Shown piece by piece: positions 27,701 to 37,985 of a stretch of DNA of 64,000 nucleotides. The stretch spans positions 391,001-455,000 of the forward strand of contig CM054158.1 in assembly GCA_028751875.1 (NCBI GenBank), in the 5' to 3' direction. Source of the stretch: Rapana venosa (Eukaryota; Mollusca; Gastropoda; Neogastropoda; Muricidae). A program made the position numbers and the translations under genes. The number at the start of each line of letters is the position of its first letter. Position 1 is the first letter of the stretch. The notes below the pieces were generated by a model. It was given only the letters and a program-made list of their open reading frames with translations, did no database searches and had not been told where the DNA came from.

Positions 27701-28215
27701 TGAAGCCTTGGCACTGATGAAGTCTTTGTATTGATGAAATCTTGGAGCAGATGAAGTCTTGCCACTATGAAGTCTTTGCGTTGATGAAGTCTTTGTGTTG
27801 ATGAAGTCTTGGTGCTGATTAAGTCTTGGCACTGATGAAGAATTTGTGTTAGTGAAGTCTTTCTTGGTTGATGAAGTCTTTGTGTTAGTGAAGTCTTTCT
27901 TGGTTGATGAAGTCTTTGATGAAGTCTTGGTGCTGGTGAAGTCTTGTGTTGATGTGTCTTTGTGTTGATCAAGTCTTTGTGTTGATGAAATTTTGGCACT
28001 GATGAAGCCTTTGTGATGCTGAAGGCTTTGTATTGATAAATTCTTGGTGTTGAAGTCTTTGTGTTGATGAAGTTTTGGTGCTGATGAAGTCTTTGTGTTG
28101 ATGAAGACTTGCGCTGATGAAGTCTTGGTGATAAGTCTTGCGTTAATGAAGTCCTAGTGTTGATGAGGTTTTGGTGATGATACAGGTACTGAAGACTTGG
28201 CAAAGACGACGTCTT
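24720..28215 (-). repeat. 17-bp minisatellite array, expanded (unit E)
   Basis: The longest array, about 3.5 kb and some 200 copies. The core 25850-27550 is the most regular, with variants GGCACT, GGTGCT and GGCGCT. Seventeen is not a multiple of three, so 17 codons span three copies. No phase of the unit gives a stop on the minus strand, and overlapping ORFs of 402 and 334 codons occur. Confidence 0.92.
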
Positions 28216-28220
28216 GGCGA

Positions 28221-29420
28221 TGGGTTCAGTTCTGAAGTCATGGTGGCAAGTCCTGAGGATGATTATTATTATGAATATGTTATCTCAAAACAGGAAAAAA
28301 TATGTGCATTAGTCATAAAGCAAAGAATCAACACTATCTTTAAAAATATGAAAAAAATTCACCACAGAAAATGGTGCAATACGGCATCAATGTAATATTA
28401 CCACTATGCAGAAATTGCACTAAAAAATAAGATCACAAATAAAAATGTATACACAAAAATATCAAGGGGTGGAACAGCCTAGCGGTTAGAGCATTCATGA
28501 TCTGGTCTGGGATCAAGCCATCACGGGGACAACAACGCACAAATCCAACATAACTCAGTCAAGGGTCCAGGCCCCAGTGCCAAAATTAGCACACCCATTT
28601 CTTTTACCAAGTCCCAAGGTGATGAGTTCCTACTGTAACTACCACCAGCTGGGCTGGGACATATTATGTGCACCACAACATGCATGAATAATCATTGAGA
28701 GGGAGACAAATAGACAGAGGGTGATGGTGGGTGGGGTGTGAGTGAGTTGGTAGGTAAACAGGTGAATGAAAAACAACAGCTCAAAGTGCCCATCTGTATG
28801 ATTCTTAGCCCAAAGTCTCTGTGAACTACATAATGCTTCCCTCAGCCCATATTGCATCTCACACTTATTTTGTGTTGCTTCACACTGCAAATGGTTGATA
28901 TTGCTGATACATACATGGTAAGAACACTAAAGTAGAAACATTCGTTTTATGAGACTGCTATAATGATGTGGCTCATCTCTCTGCTTCACTGTCTCTTTAA
29001 GAAATGCAAAACTACCCAATAAATAGGAGTTGAAATAACAGAATTCTATAAACTGGTGTTGAACAGATGTATAGAACTCACCTGGGAGTGGACACAACAG
29101 ACAGCTTCCAAAGTATGCTGCAACTTCCAATGTTCAACCTTGAACCTGGCAGCCCTCCAACCTGAAGCAAAATTATTGTCATTGTTAACCTGTCATGTTT
29201 TAATAACTATCTTTTTCTTCCCATGATACTATCTTTATTTGTCGTTGCTTCATTTATTGAAAGATTGGTCAGCTTTTTTCATACCTCAGCTAGAGCTCTG
29301 AGGTTCATTAATAATTAGATTTTGCATATGAAACTGTTTGCTCACAATAAAGGTAGCTGTATTCTGACTTAAGGGATTCTTTCTAAACATGTCATCAGTG
29401 CACATGCGTTTTTGTTTGTT
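28221..29420. other. Intergenic sequence, no gene recognised
   Basis: Mostly AT-rich unique DNA. A degraded SINE-A-like head is at 28467-28560 (AACAGCCTAGCGGTTAGAGC). One weak splice-flanked segment (29082-29161) is listed separately. Nothing else is supported. Confidence 0.5.
29082..29161 (-). other. Possible internal exon, function unknown
   Basis: The segment sits between TTGCTTCAG and CCCAG|GTGAGTTC, good minus-strand splice consensus. Two frames are open across its 80 bases and neither resembles a known domain. It could belong to a transcript beginning near 30.5 kb, or be chance. Confidence 0.2.
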
Positions 29421-29424
29421 TTAA

Positions 29425-29690
29425 ATTGTGTCATCTACTCCTACTGGCACACAATGACCTTCTCTTCCAAAAGATGGAATGGGTTTTAACATGTTTTTAA
29501 TATGTTCTGTGTGCATTCATACACTGAACCTTGGTTTACAGTCTCATCCAGAGGACTTCTGGGGGAGTGGAGCTAGTACTGTTAACTCCTGTGGAGAAAT
29601 TCTTTCTAGCTGGCATCTCAGTGGTATCTAGCTTGAACTGTGCTAATTGCCAGCTCAACACTGTAAGAGCTAAGCTATCCTGCCCCTGAA
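29425..29690 (-). mobile_element. SINE family A copy (old)
   Basis: It contains GGCACACAATGACCTTCTCT, GTCTCATCCAGAGGACTTCT and, at the right end, a degraded tRNA-like head ending in GAGCTAAGCTATCCTG. Confidence 0.7.
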
Positions 29691-30432
29691 TGGTAATACA
29701 ACCTTCATGAATTACTGTTACCACACCTGAAACGAGGCAATGCAAAAAAATGCCAGGGGGTTCATGAATTACATAACCCTCAAAATCTCAAATAGAAGTT
29801 TTATCTAACCATTTATTTTCTTCCTAAATGAAACATTTTTAGTGCAAACACTCATACACATACACTCACATTTAAGCTCAGCAAGAACAAAAAGCGTGGG
29901 CTTTCCAAGCTTGTTACCTTTGTACCTCTTTCAATCCAGTACCATTTTTACAAACTTCCTTTAAAAAAAACAAAAAACTATGGCCAGTACCATTTTTACA
30001 AACTAAGTTAAAAACTATGTTAATATCGGCATGCACTCTACTAATACATCAGTGGATAACGAACTAATATCCCCATTAGGTCGACTAAATTATTTCATGT
30101 CAGTGCATGAACAGTTCAGATCTCCCCTGCCATACTGGCACTGATCAGGCTTCTTCAACCTACCTGAAAGCATCTGACATGGAGTCTTTTATTCATACAC
30201 TATAAAGATTACACACAAAAGTAATGTCCGCTAAAGCTTTTAGCTACAAAATACCTAGACCACGAAAATAATGGTTTTAAATCACCTGTATTGTTTTTAT
30301 CAAACACGCCTGCCTTTGACCACACAAAGCGTGTGCTGTGAGCTCTTTGATTATCTAAATGCCGAAAACAAAGAAAACCATCGGGCATGGCTGGTAATGT
30401 GAGTGGAGACCACGAGCATTCAACTTTTTCAC
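29691..30432. other. Intergenic sequence, nothing recognised
   Basis: AT-rich unique DNA without repeats or convincing exons. Confidence 0.5.
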
Positions 30433-30501
30433 TGACAACATTGATAGATCGTCAGCAATCGCTACAATTAAAAGGGCACAGTGCCCCAGGATCATTTTCA
30501 T
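30433..30501 (-). other. Possible first coding exon with signal peptide
   Basis: From an ATG at 30501 the minus frame reads MKMILGHCALLIVAIADDLS plus three residues and reaches TTGTCA|GTGAAA, a usable but weak donor. The profile is like a secretion signal. The flanking DNA is richer in CpG than its surroundings. No downstream partner is convincing. Confidence 0.18.
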
Positions 30502-30773
30502 CGCTCCTTTTATTTTTACCAATATTTCACCGGGCTTAGACAACAGAAGATGGAGGAAAAGAAGGGGTGGCTTTTGTACATTCGGCGGGAGTTCAAAAGA
30601 TTATACAAGATTTCTGTATATCGTTGATAAATTGTGCAAAGCTCTTCTATAATTATGATTACTGAAAGCAGTTCTGAAGATGTAGCACCTAGACTATTAA
30701 TTTTTATTGCATGCCGAAGTTTCACACCTTTAATAAAGAAAAAAAACAAAAACAAAACAAAACAAAAACGGCA

Positions 30774-30799
30774 GGGGGGGGGGGGGGGGGGGGGGGGGG
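30774..30799. repeat. Poly-G run, 26 bases
   Basis: Uninterrupted G run. True length is uncertain because homopolymers are hard to sequence. Confidence 0.85.
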
Positions 30800-30953
30800 A
30801 GAACGCTGACTATACAAAGGGAAGCCACCCCTACTATACCAAGCGCAGAGTTCGTAAAGCAGTGCTTTCACTTACCAAATGATGGCAAGCCAAAACAAAA
30901 TTTAATATGAATATGTGAATATTCATATAAAATAATAATAAAGCCAAGCGAGC

Positions 30954-31075
30954 ACATGTGCGTGTGTGTGTTTGTGGTGTGTGCGTGTATGGAGTGTGTG
31001 TTTGTGCGCGCGTGCGCGCGTGCATGCGTGCACGCGCCACGTGTTGTGTGTTTGTTGTGTCGTGCACGGACACGC
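30954..31075. repeat. GT/GC alternating tract, possible Z-DNA
   Basis: Purine-pyrimidine alternation is almost perfect; around 31003-31035 it is strictly alternating with GCGCGC steps, the sequence type most prone to left-handed Z-DNA. Confidence 0.7.
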
Positions 31076-31094
31076 TGCCCCTATATTTTATTTT

Positions 31095-31520
31095 TATTAT
31101 TTATAATTCTTTATTTTGATGATAATGGAATAAACACTCCAGTGTGTTTTTTTACACTCCAATCGGTTTTTTTTCATTTTTTTTCTTTTCTTTTCTTCTC
31201 TCTTTCTTCTTCTTCTTCTTCGTTTTTTTTACATGCAGTCCATCTGTACAAGCAGTTGTCCATTCCCACTGACACAACAAGCCTACTTTTCTGTAAGTTA
31301 ATGTGTGCACAAGATCGAAAATGCACGCAGATTACAGCCTCGCTTAATATTGTCTCACCCGAAGGACACCTTCCCGGGGAGTGGAGTCGGCACTGATGTT
31401 AACCCCAGGGAGGGAATCCCCATGAACGGGCCTTTCCTTGGTGGTTGAACATGGGCTCATGCCCGGGCCGTCAGATTGCCAGCACAACTTGCAAGCTCCA
31501 GCCACCAGGTTATCCCGTCC
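31095..31520 (-). mobile_element. SINE family A copy
   Basis: The tRNA-like head is at the right end (read on minus: GGGATAACCTGGTGG), with the family signature GAGTGGAGTCGGCACTGATG and an ATTTTGATGATAATGGAATA tail. A TTC microsatellite interrupts it at about 31200. Confidence 0.8.
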
Positions 31521-31869
31521 CACTGTGTGTGTTTTGGGGGGGAGGGGGGGGGGGGGAGGGGGGGGCGGCACAAGGCGGTGAGGCATGCTTGAGTGAGGGG
31601 AGTGGGAGAGAGAGAGAGAGAGCCGGAGTGTGTAGTGTGTGTCCCAAGGACCTACTAGACTAAAGAAATAGGTGAATTTGCAGGTGAAGGTGTGCTTTGG
31701 GCATTAGAGTGGCATTAGCCCATGTGAATGTTTATCTTGCAAACCGTATTGATGGCAGTCTCAATTTGCTGTTTGTTATTTTGTTGTTGTTTTTAATGGG
31801 CCTCAGTTGTATGCAGGTCATGACCAACCATCATTGTTTTTCCCTTTGGGTGCTTCACATGTAGACCCT
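31521..31869. other. Intergenic G-rich and GA-rich sequence
   Basis: G-rich run (31535-31567), GA repeat (31607-31622) and unique sequence. No gene seen. Confidence 0.5.
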
Positions 31870-32198
31870 ATATTTTGTTTTTCTCAAAGATAATGAAATA
31901 AGGACTCAAGTGCGGTTGCTGTTGTTGTTGTTTTTAAACAAGTCCCCATATGCATGTGGTTTTGTAAGTTTTGTGATCTGTTCCCATCGAAACACAATGC
32001 TAAGTAGAACAGGTTTTTAGGAGTGCTCAAGATGTTCTGCATACGTTGCATAGGCTGGTTTATAGTCTCATCCAAAGGACTTTTGAGGGGAGTGGAGTCG
32101 GCACTGATGTTAACTCCAAGGGGAACATCCCCTTGAACGGGTTTGAACCCAGACTGTCAAATCGTGAGCGCAAAGCTCTAACCACCAGGCTATCCCAG
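31870..32198 (-). mobile_element. SINE family A copy
   Basis: Nearly full length. On minus, the head TGGGATAGCCTGGTGGTTAG and B-box GGGTTCAAACC lead into the shared body and an AATAAG-type tail. Confidence 0.85.
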
Positions 32199-32284
32199 TT
32201 TGAAGAAATGTCCCTTTTAATTTTTTTTTACTCAGGCTGACGGTATGGATGACACCGTTCTCAGAATGCAATCTGTAACATTTA

Positions 32285-32446
32285 TTTTATTTTATTCTTT
32301 TATTTTGAGGATAATGGAATAAGCACTCATGTGCTTTTAAAAAAAAAATCTAGTCACTGTGTGTATGCAGTTTTGTCAGTCATCAGTTCCCACCGGCACA
32401 CAATAGCCTACTCTTCCGAAAAGCGGAACGGGTTTTAACACAACAT
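32285..32446 (-). mobile_element. SINE family A fragment (3' half)
   Basis: Matches the GAGGATAATGGAATAAGCAC to TTCCGAAAAGCGGAACGGG part of the family; the tRNA-like head is missing. Confidence 0.75.
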
Positions 32447-32909
32447 GGAGAGGGATGGGCTATGCCAGATTGGGTTTTGGGAGCGTTTTTCGTTCTTCGG
32501 CTAAAGCTCGGAGGTGCACCAATGGTGAGATGTCTGCCCCATGCCACCGTTTATCCCCCACCATTAACCTAAGCGCATTTTGACTTCGGGGCTTCTGCCA
32601 GGTTTAATTTGTATATGGCATAGGCCTACTGGCTGAAAACGTCAGTGCAAGGCCCTAAGAACTCTTAAAAGAGTTCCAGAAGTCAAGCCATAGCTTAATA
32701 CATAGGGAGACATATTTAGTTAATTTTATTTCAAGTAAAATGAGTATGCACTTATGAGCTATTTTATTTATTTATTTTTAAATATCCAGTCCACCCTTGT
32801 GTGTGGTTTTGTAAGTTTTGTCCTCCATTCCCACCAGCACAAAATGGCTTACCTTTCCGAAAGGCAGAATCAGTTTTAAAGTGCGTGCAAGATATTCGTA
32901 AAGGGGACA

Positions 32910-33288
32910 TCGGTTTTTTTTTCTCAGCTAAAGCTCCGAGAGTCACAAATAGTGAGATTTTGCGTATGCACGTTCTTGCCTACCATGAAGGTAGCCGCAT
33001 TCCGACTTTGAGGATGCATCGTGGGTATGTTAGTGTTTCAGTAACCCACTGAACGTTGACATGAATTACGGGATCTTTAACGTGCATATGTTGATCATCT
33101 GCATGTATATAATATTATACTCCATGGAAATTAAGGCACTGGCAGGCCTACACTTAAAGTTGACATGGAACATCGTGAAAAATCTCCACCCTTAATTCAC
33201 CAGATGCCGCCCAGATTCGAACCCACGACTTCATGGACCTATCGGATTGAAGTCGAAACGTCTTAACCACTGGGCTATAGCGTCTGTC
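32910..33288 (-). mobile_element. SINE family B copy
   Basis: On minus the head is GCTATAGCCCAGTGGTTAAG with B-box GGGTTCGAATC. The body includes GGATCTTTAACGTGCATATG on the plus strand. Nearly full length. Confidence 0.85.
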
Positions 33289-33535
33289 AGACATCATCAA
33301 TTTAACAGTCTCCTGGGAAGGACTTTCAGGAGAGTGGAGCGGCACTGGTGTTAACTCCAGGGCAAAAATAAAATGAATCAAGCCTGACTTCCCTGTCAGC
33401 CGCCAAGAAGCTCTACAGGGACTTGGAGGGCCTGCAGAGTACTGCTTCCTCCACTGCAGAGACTCAGTTGTCCAACTGACAAACATAAACAGACAAAAAG
33501 AAAAAAACAAGCAAACAAACCAAGAACACCCAGGT

Positions 33536-33540
<5 letters not shown>

Positions 33541-33581
<41 letters not shown>
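33541..33581. repeat. GA microsatellite
   Basis: About 40 bases of AG repeat directly before a GAA-tailed repeat copy. Confidence 0.9.
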
Positions 33582-33583
<2 letters not shown>

Positions 33584-33935
33584 CCCTCTCCCCAATAGGG
33601 GTGCAGGGGGTGGGGAGGGCTGTCAATATATATAGCATTCCCCTCCTGGAAATTCTGAGCTAGGAATTCCTTCTTTTATATGCCTCTCTTTGTTACTCCC
33701 TTGTTCCTTTTCATCCTGTCACCCCCTTCTTGTCTGTTTTCTGCCTTCTTGATCCATTCTTCTGCCTTTTTTTTTTCCTACAGAAAGACTAGGAAGATAA
33801 GGATTCTCTCCCATGCTGAAGTGAGATGCTCGCGCTGGGCCTGACGTGCCAGGCGCTTAATGGCAGTGTTCATAGGACAGACAACAATAGTTGCTGTCTG
33901 AGCGTAGGACGAGGAAGAAGAAGAAGCAGAAGAAG
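33582..33935 (+). mobile_element. GAA-tailed dispersed repeat (family G)
   Basis: Shares ATTCTCTCCCATGCTGAAGT and GACAACAATAGTTGCTGTCT with segments at 43270-43625 (inverted) and 53570-53960; all end in GAA-rich tails. Probably non-autonomous; type not determined. Confidence 0.65.
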
Positions 33936-34106
33936 ACAGGGGCTTCTTAGTCTGGTGTTGGATCAATAGAGTTCCTTCAAATGACACTTTTTGCACACCA
34001 CCACAGCCACATCACACTCCAAGTTAACAGACAGGCCATGACCATACCACCAGCCACACAACAGAGAAAACCACAGCCAACATTCTCTCCAAGACAGGCT
34101 CTCTTG

Positions 34107-34109
<3 letters not shown>

Positions 34110-34151
<42 letters not shown>
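34110..34151. repeat. Poly-C run, 42 bases
   Basis: Uninterrupted C run, G on the minus strand. The longest homopolymer in the window. Confidence 0.9.
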
Positions 34152-34154
<3 letters not shown>

Positions 34155-35920
34155 CCTCCCTTTTGTTTCTCCACCAAGCCATTATTGAAGAAAGTGGTAG
34201 AGAAAAGCAGTTAAGAGAGTGTGCACAGGTTTCTAGAAAGACTCATGACATAGCTACACACCACCTTTATTTTTTTGTCAGTTTCCCTTCTTTTTTCATG
34301 CAATTATTACTCTTGCAGTCATAGGGCACCCACTAAGGCATCCACATAATTTTAACGTTCCCCCCCCAAAAAAAAAAAAATTCCAAAAAACAATAAAAGG
34401 CACCCCAAAACAAAAACAAAACAAAAAAACAATGCTTTTTGTGAAACACTAGCCTCTTCCTCAAAAACTCCTTTGATTTTACACAAATTTGGTAGGTTTG
34501 AATCTTTTTTCAGCAAACAATGTCCCTCAGTCCGTTGTGGTCTACTACTTCCTAACCACAATAGGGGTCAACACTGTAGGTATACAAGCAATTCCCATCT
34601 GATTACCATTTCCAACATTTGTGGTGACTACCTGGTATTGCTTTATGTCCTTAATCCCCCAAAAACAAGCATTTTTTCATACTTTAAATACCTGTGAAAA
34701 TCAACAGATTTTATTTATGAACTGGAAACTAAAGGTGGAGTGTAGCCGGAGGAAGTGGAAGGGACACAACTGGCGAACATGTCAGTAAGACTACAGAGTT
34801 TAGATCTTAGTCAGAATAAACCACATCATCATCATCACTTGAATAACAATAACTACAAGTCATGTTCCAAACTCTTTTAATGGGCCATTTCTTCAGCTTC
34901 AAGGGAAGAAAAGAAAAAAAAACATGAACACCAAAAAGAAAGAAAAGAAGACACAGAGAGATGTAACAGGAGACTGAGTGGTAGCCACCAATACTGATGG
35001 AAGTGATTCTATTCTGAGACAGAGAGAGACAGAGAGAACTCTTATTTTTTATATAAATGAATGGGGTTTTTTCTTTCACAATTCAGGATTCAAAACTTGC
35101 TTCACTGCTGGGGAAAAAACAGGTGGAAAAGATTGATATGATTTCATTCATCAATGTTACAAAGATACATATTAGAATTTACATAAATCATTAAAGAAAA
35201 CCCCTAAGCTTGAACCTTGACCTTAATCACATTCCAGCTTGATCTTTTTTTCTCAGATTAGCTCCTTTAATTGTTTCCTCTGCATCATTATGAAATCTCA
35301 GAAAACTTGTTCTACAATAATAATTCAAATAAATACAGCATCTAACAAAATGTTGTCATGGATCACTGTAACTTCACAGTGATAATAATTATAGCTTGGG
35401 TTCTCTATTTTTGGTCAGTAAGTCTACTGACCTAAATTTTCTTTAGACTTCTCACTTCCCTACCATCACTACTCTTTTTTAACATATTTATGATTATCTT
35501 ATCATAGTTTGTTGCTTTATAGTTCTAGCTAGGTCTCCTAAAAATCAATTTCCCAGCTTCATCCATTTTGTGATTAAAGTCAGGAATATGTCCAGAAGAT
35601 TTGTCTGTCATGGCGTTGCATTAATTTTACAGCATTTTACTGTTGGTCAGGTTTACTAAAACCATGACAAAATATTACAGAAAATGGAAGACAAATTAGT
35701 CTTAAATGAATTGAGTAATCATCAAGTGGCCTACACCTAAGCCCTCAATTTTTAGGTTTTGCCAGGGAGAATAGGTGCACCAAGTATACTTACTTACCTA
35801 ATACAGTGGAAAAATACTGGTGAAAGATTATGGCACTCTGTGCATTACATGTTAAGCTGTGAGAAAACTCTGCATGGTATCTTTTTTCTGCACAAAATAA
35901 TGGGTTTTGTATAGCACCAT

Positions 35921-35975
<55 letters not shown>

Positions 35976-36344
35976 CTTCATGAATATGCATGAGGCAAAG
36001 TCATGAAGATCATAAGACTTGAACTGCTTTAATTAACTGTCTCAAGTCAAGAGAAATAGGAGAGTGATTCTGATGATGCACTGTTTTTCAGGGGTGTATT
36101 TTTGGTATGACTTGCTGAAGTTAAAGATGAGTGCCAGTCATACCTACATCCTTCTTCTTTGTCCCCTTCCATACCTCGTTAGGAGTCACTGAGGCAGGGC
36201 ACTGAGGAGCTGCTCACCAAATTCCTCCATTTCTGCCAGTTGTGTCAATATCAATATGACATGGAGACTATTATACAATACAAACAATATGAAATAATTA
36301 TGATACACTTGCAATAAAATGCAAGGCACATCATCTTTGTTGTT
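34152..36344. other. Intergenic sequence, no gene recognised
   Basis: AT-rich. It contains a GA microsatellite (35921-35972) and otherwise unique DNA. No ORF here has domain similarity or splice context that I can support. Confidence 0.5.
35921..35972. repeat. GA microsatellite
   Basis: About 50 bases of nearly perfect AG repeat. Confidence 0.92.
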
Positions 36345-36450
36345 GTCATTGTTGTTCCTTGCCTAGAGCTCCCAGGTTTACCAATGATAAGATTTTGAAT
36401 ATGTGACACTTTTTGCCCACTATGAAAGTAGCTACATTCTGACTTAAGGG
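36345..36450 (-). mobile_element. SINE family B fragment (3' end)
   Basis: GTTGTTCCTTGCCTAGAGCTCCCAGG-like tail segment followed by GCCCACTATGAAAGTAGCTA, matching the end of other family B copies. Confidence 0.65.
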
Positions 36451-36769
36451 TGGCACAGTATCATGTGCTTCCATTGTATATTGTGTCTTACATTTATTTT
36501 AATTTTATTTTTGTTTGTTTATTTGTCTGTTTGCCTTTTTGAAAGATAGATCAAAGTGAGAAAAAAGTTAACTACTCTGTGCAGAAATTCTTTCTATTTC
36601 TTTCCTATGCATTTGAGCACCCATATTTTAACAGCTGATCTGAGAAAAGAATTCAAACAATTGAAATGGAATTCCAGGGAAGATTTCTTGCATCTTCTGA
36701 CTGAACTGTGTCATAAATGAGGAAGTGTGCAAGGCAACATCATCTGACAAGTTGCAGATCATGAAGAAG

Positions 36770-37045
36770 GTTGACTCATGTTACTCCAGAAAATGACACA
36801 AAAATGGCATGATCATGCCACAAGATTTCAATCTTTTCAAAGATTATGACCCAAAAGTTGCATGATCATGCCATAAGACCTGACATCCTATCAAAGATTA
36901 TGACACAAAAGTGGCACAATCACACCAGGGACACAAAAGTGACACAATCACACCATTGGATCTGACAGCTTTTCAAAGACTATGACACAAAATAATATGG
37001 CATGATCACGCCACAAGATCTGACATGTTTTGAAACACTATCTTG
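36770..37045. repeat. Tandem repeat of about 60 bp with palindromic core
   Basis: Four to five diverged copies of AAAGATTATGACACAAAAGT followed by a GGCATGATCATGCC-type core and then AAGATCTGACA. Confidence 0.75.
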
Positions 37046-37759
37046 CAAGGCACAGTCTGGGAAGGCAGAAGATGAGGCAGAGAATTTTTAAAAAATGGAA
37101 GGGCATTATGAAGAATAGGAAAAAAAACATTTCCCCAAGACCAAGGCTTTGGCACACAACCACCATAGATGGAGAAAATTGGTGGTTCTGTTGGCACGGC
37201 ACAGCACCTCACAATCAGTCTTGATTAAGGGACAAATGTATAGCATGTGTACATGGATGCTTCAAGATGATATGCAGAGAAATAATATGTTGTAAGACAA
37301 GACACTAAGCAAAATACATTGAGGTGAAAAAAAAATATTGAAGATACAAGAAAGGAAAAATAAGAAAATATGAAATCAAGTTTTTGAAAAAACTTTTTAT
37401 ACTAAAAAAGCACAAAAAACCTACCTAATGAAATCATTTGGAAATACTTTTTATACTAAGAAAAAGCCTAATATCTTTTCCCCTCTTTTTAAAGAGGGAG
37501 GGCATAAGACTACAAATACACATAATACATGTGCACACACACATAAAAAGTGAGTGAGAGAGAGAGAATCAGTCTCCAATGTTTATGTCTGAAAAAGAAA
37601 TCAGCAGCCCTTAGCATCAGTGCCCCTTCCTCCAGCATGCACATTACAAATTTTTTAAATGAATGAAGATAAGAGTAACAGTGAATGTAGTCTATACCAT
37701 CAGAGATGACTGATTTTGTAACAGCAAAACCTGACACATTTGACATCTAGGATAAGATC

Positions 37760-37985
37760 CTTTCAGTTTGCTTTTCTCATTTATCCTGTTGGAATTCATA
37801 ATAATAATTATTTAATCAAATTAGCTCCTCTCCATTATTATGTCTTTCTCGAAATAAATCTGTTGGAATTTCATGGTAATTCCATCAAATTAGCTCCTCT
37901 CTTTACATCTTTCCTCAGAACACCTGCTGAAGTTCAGTAGCATTCACCTTCAATAAACTTGCTGGAATTCAAAAGTATTCAATCA
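37760..37985. repeat. Diverged tandem repeat, about 70-80 bp units
   Basis: Recurring CTGTTGGAATT and AAATTAGCTCCTCTC segments, about three copies. Confidence 0.55.

Larger units (their letters stand above)
1..28220. repeat. Tandem higher-order repeat, about 6.7 kb per unit
   Basis: The same ordered landmarks recur: a conserved block at 305, 4970, 11717, 18592 and 23228 (GGGCCTGTCAGTCTGTATGT), and another at 1510, 8310, 14957 and 19795 (CTTGAAAAATCAACCTG). Units run 1-1554 (partial), 1555-8362, 8363-15000, 15001-19837 and 19838-28220. The 4.8-kb unit lacks a segment and the last is longer because its 17-bp array is expanded. Two or three related sub-blocks per unit, each with GTGACTTGCACAC followed by T-rich DNA, show older internal duplication. 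No coding potential beyond repeat ORFs is seen. Confidence 0.9.
19838..28220. repeat. Higher-order repeat unit E (last unit)
   Basis: About 8.4 kb. The first 2 kb is nearly identical to the start of unit B. A pure CT run of about 70 bases lies at 20316-20384. The unit ends with a 17-bp array of about 3.5 kb, after which unique sequence begins. Confidence 0.85.

Noticed and set aside
36990..37224. Short ORFs on both strands near 37.0-37.2 kb
   Set aside because: No splice context, no domain similarity and low-complexity surroundings.
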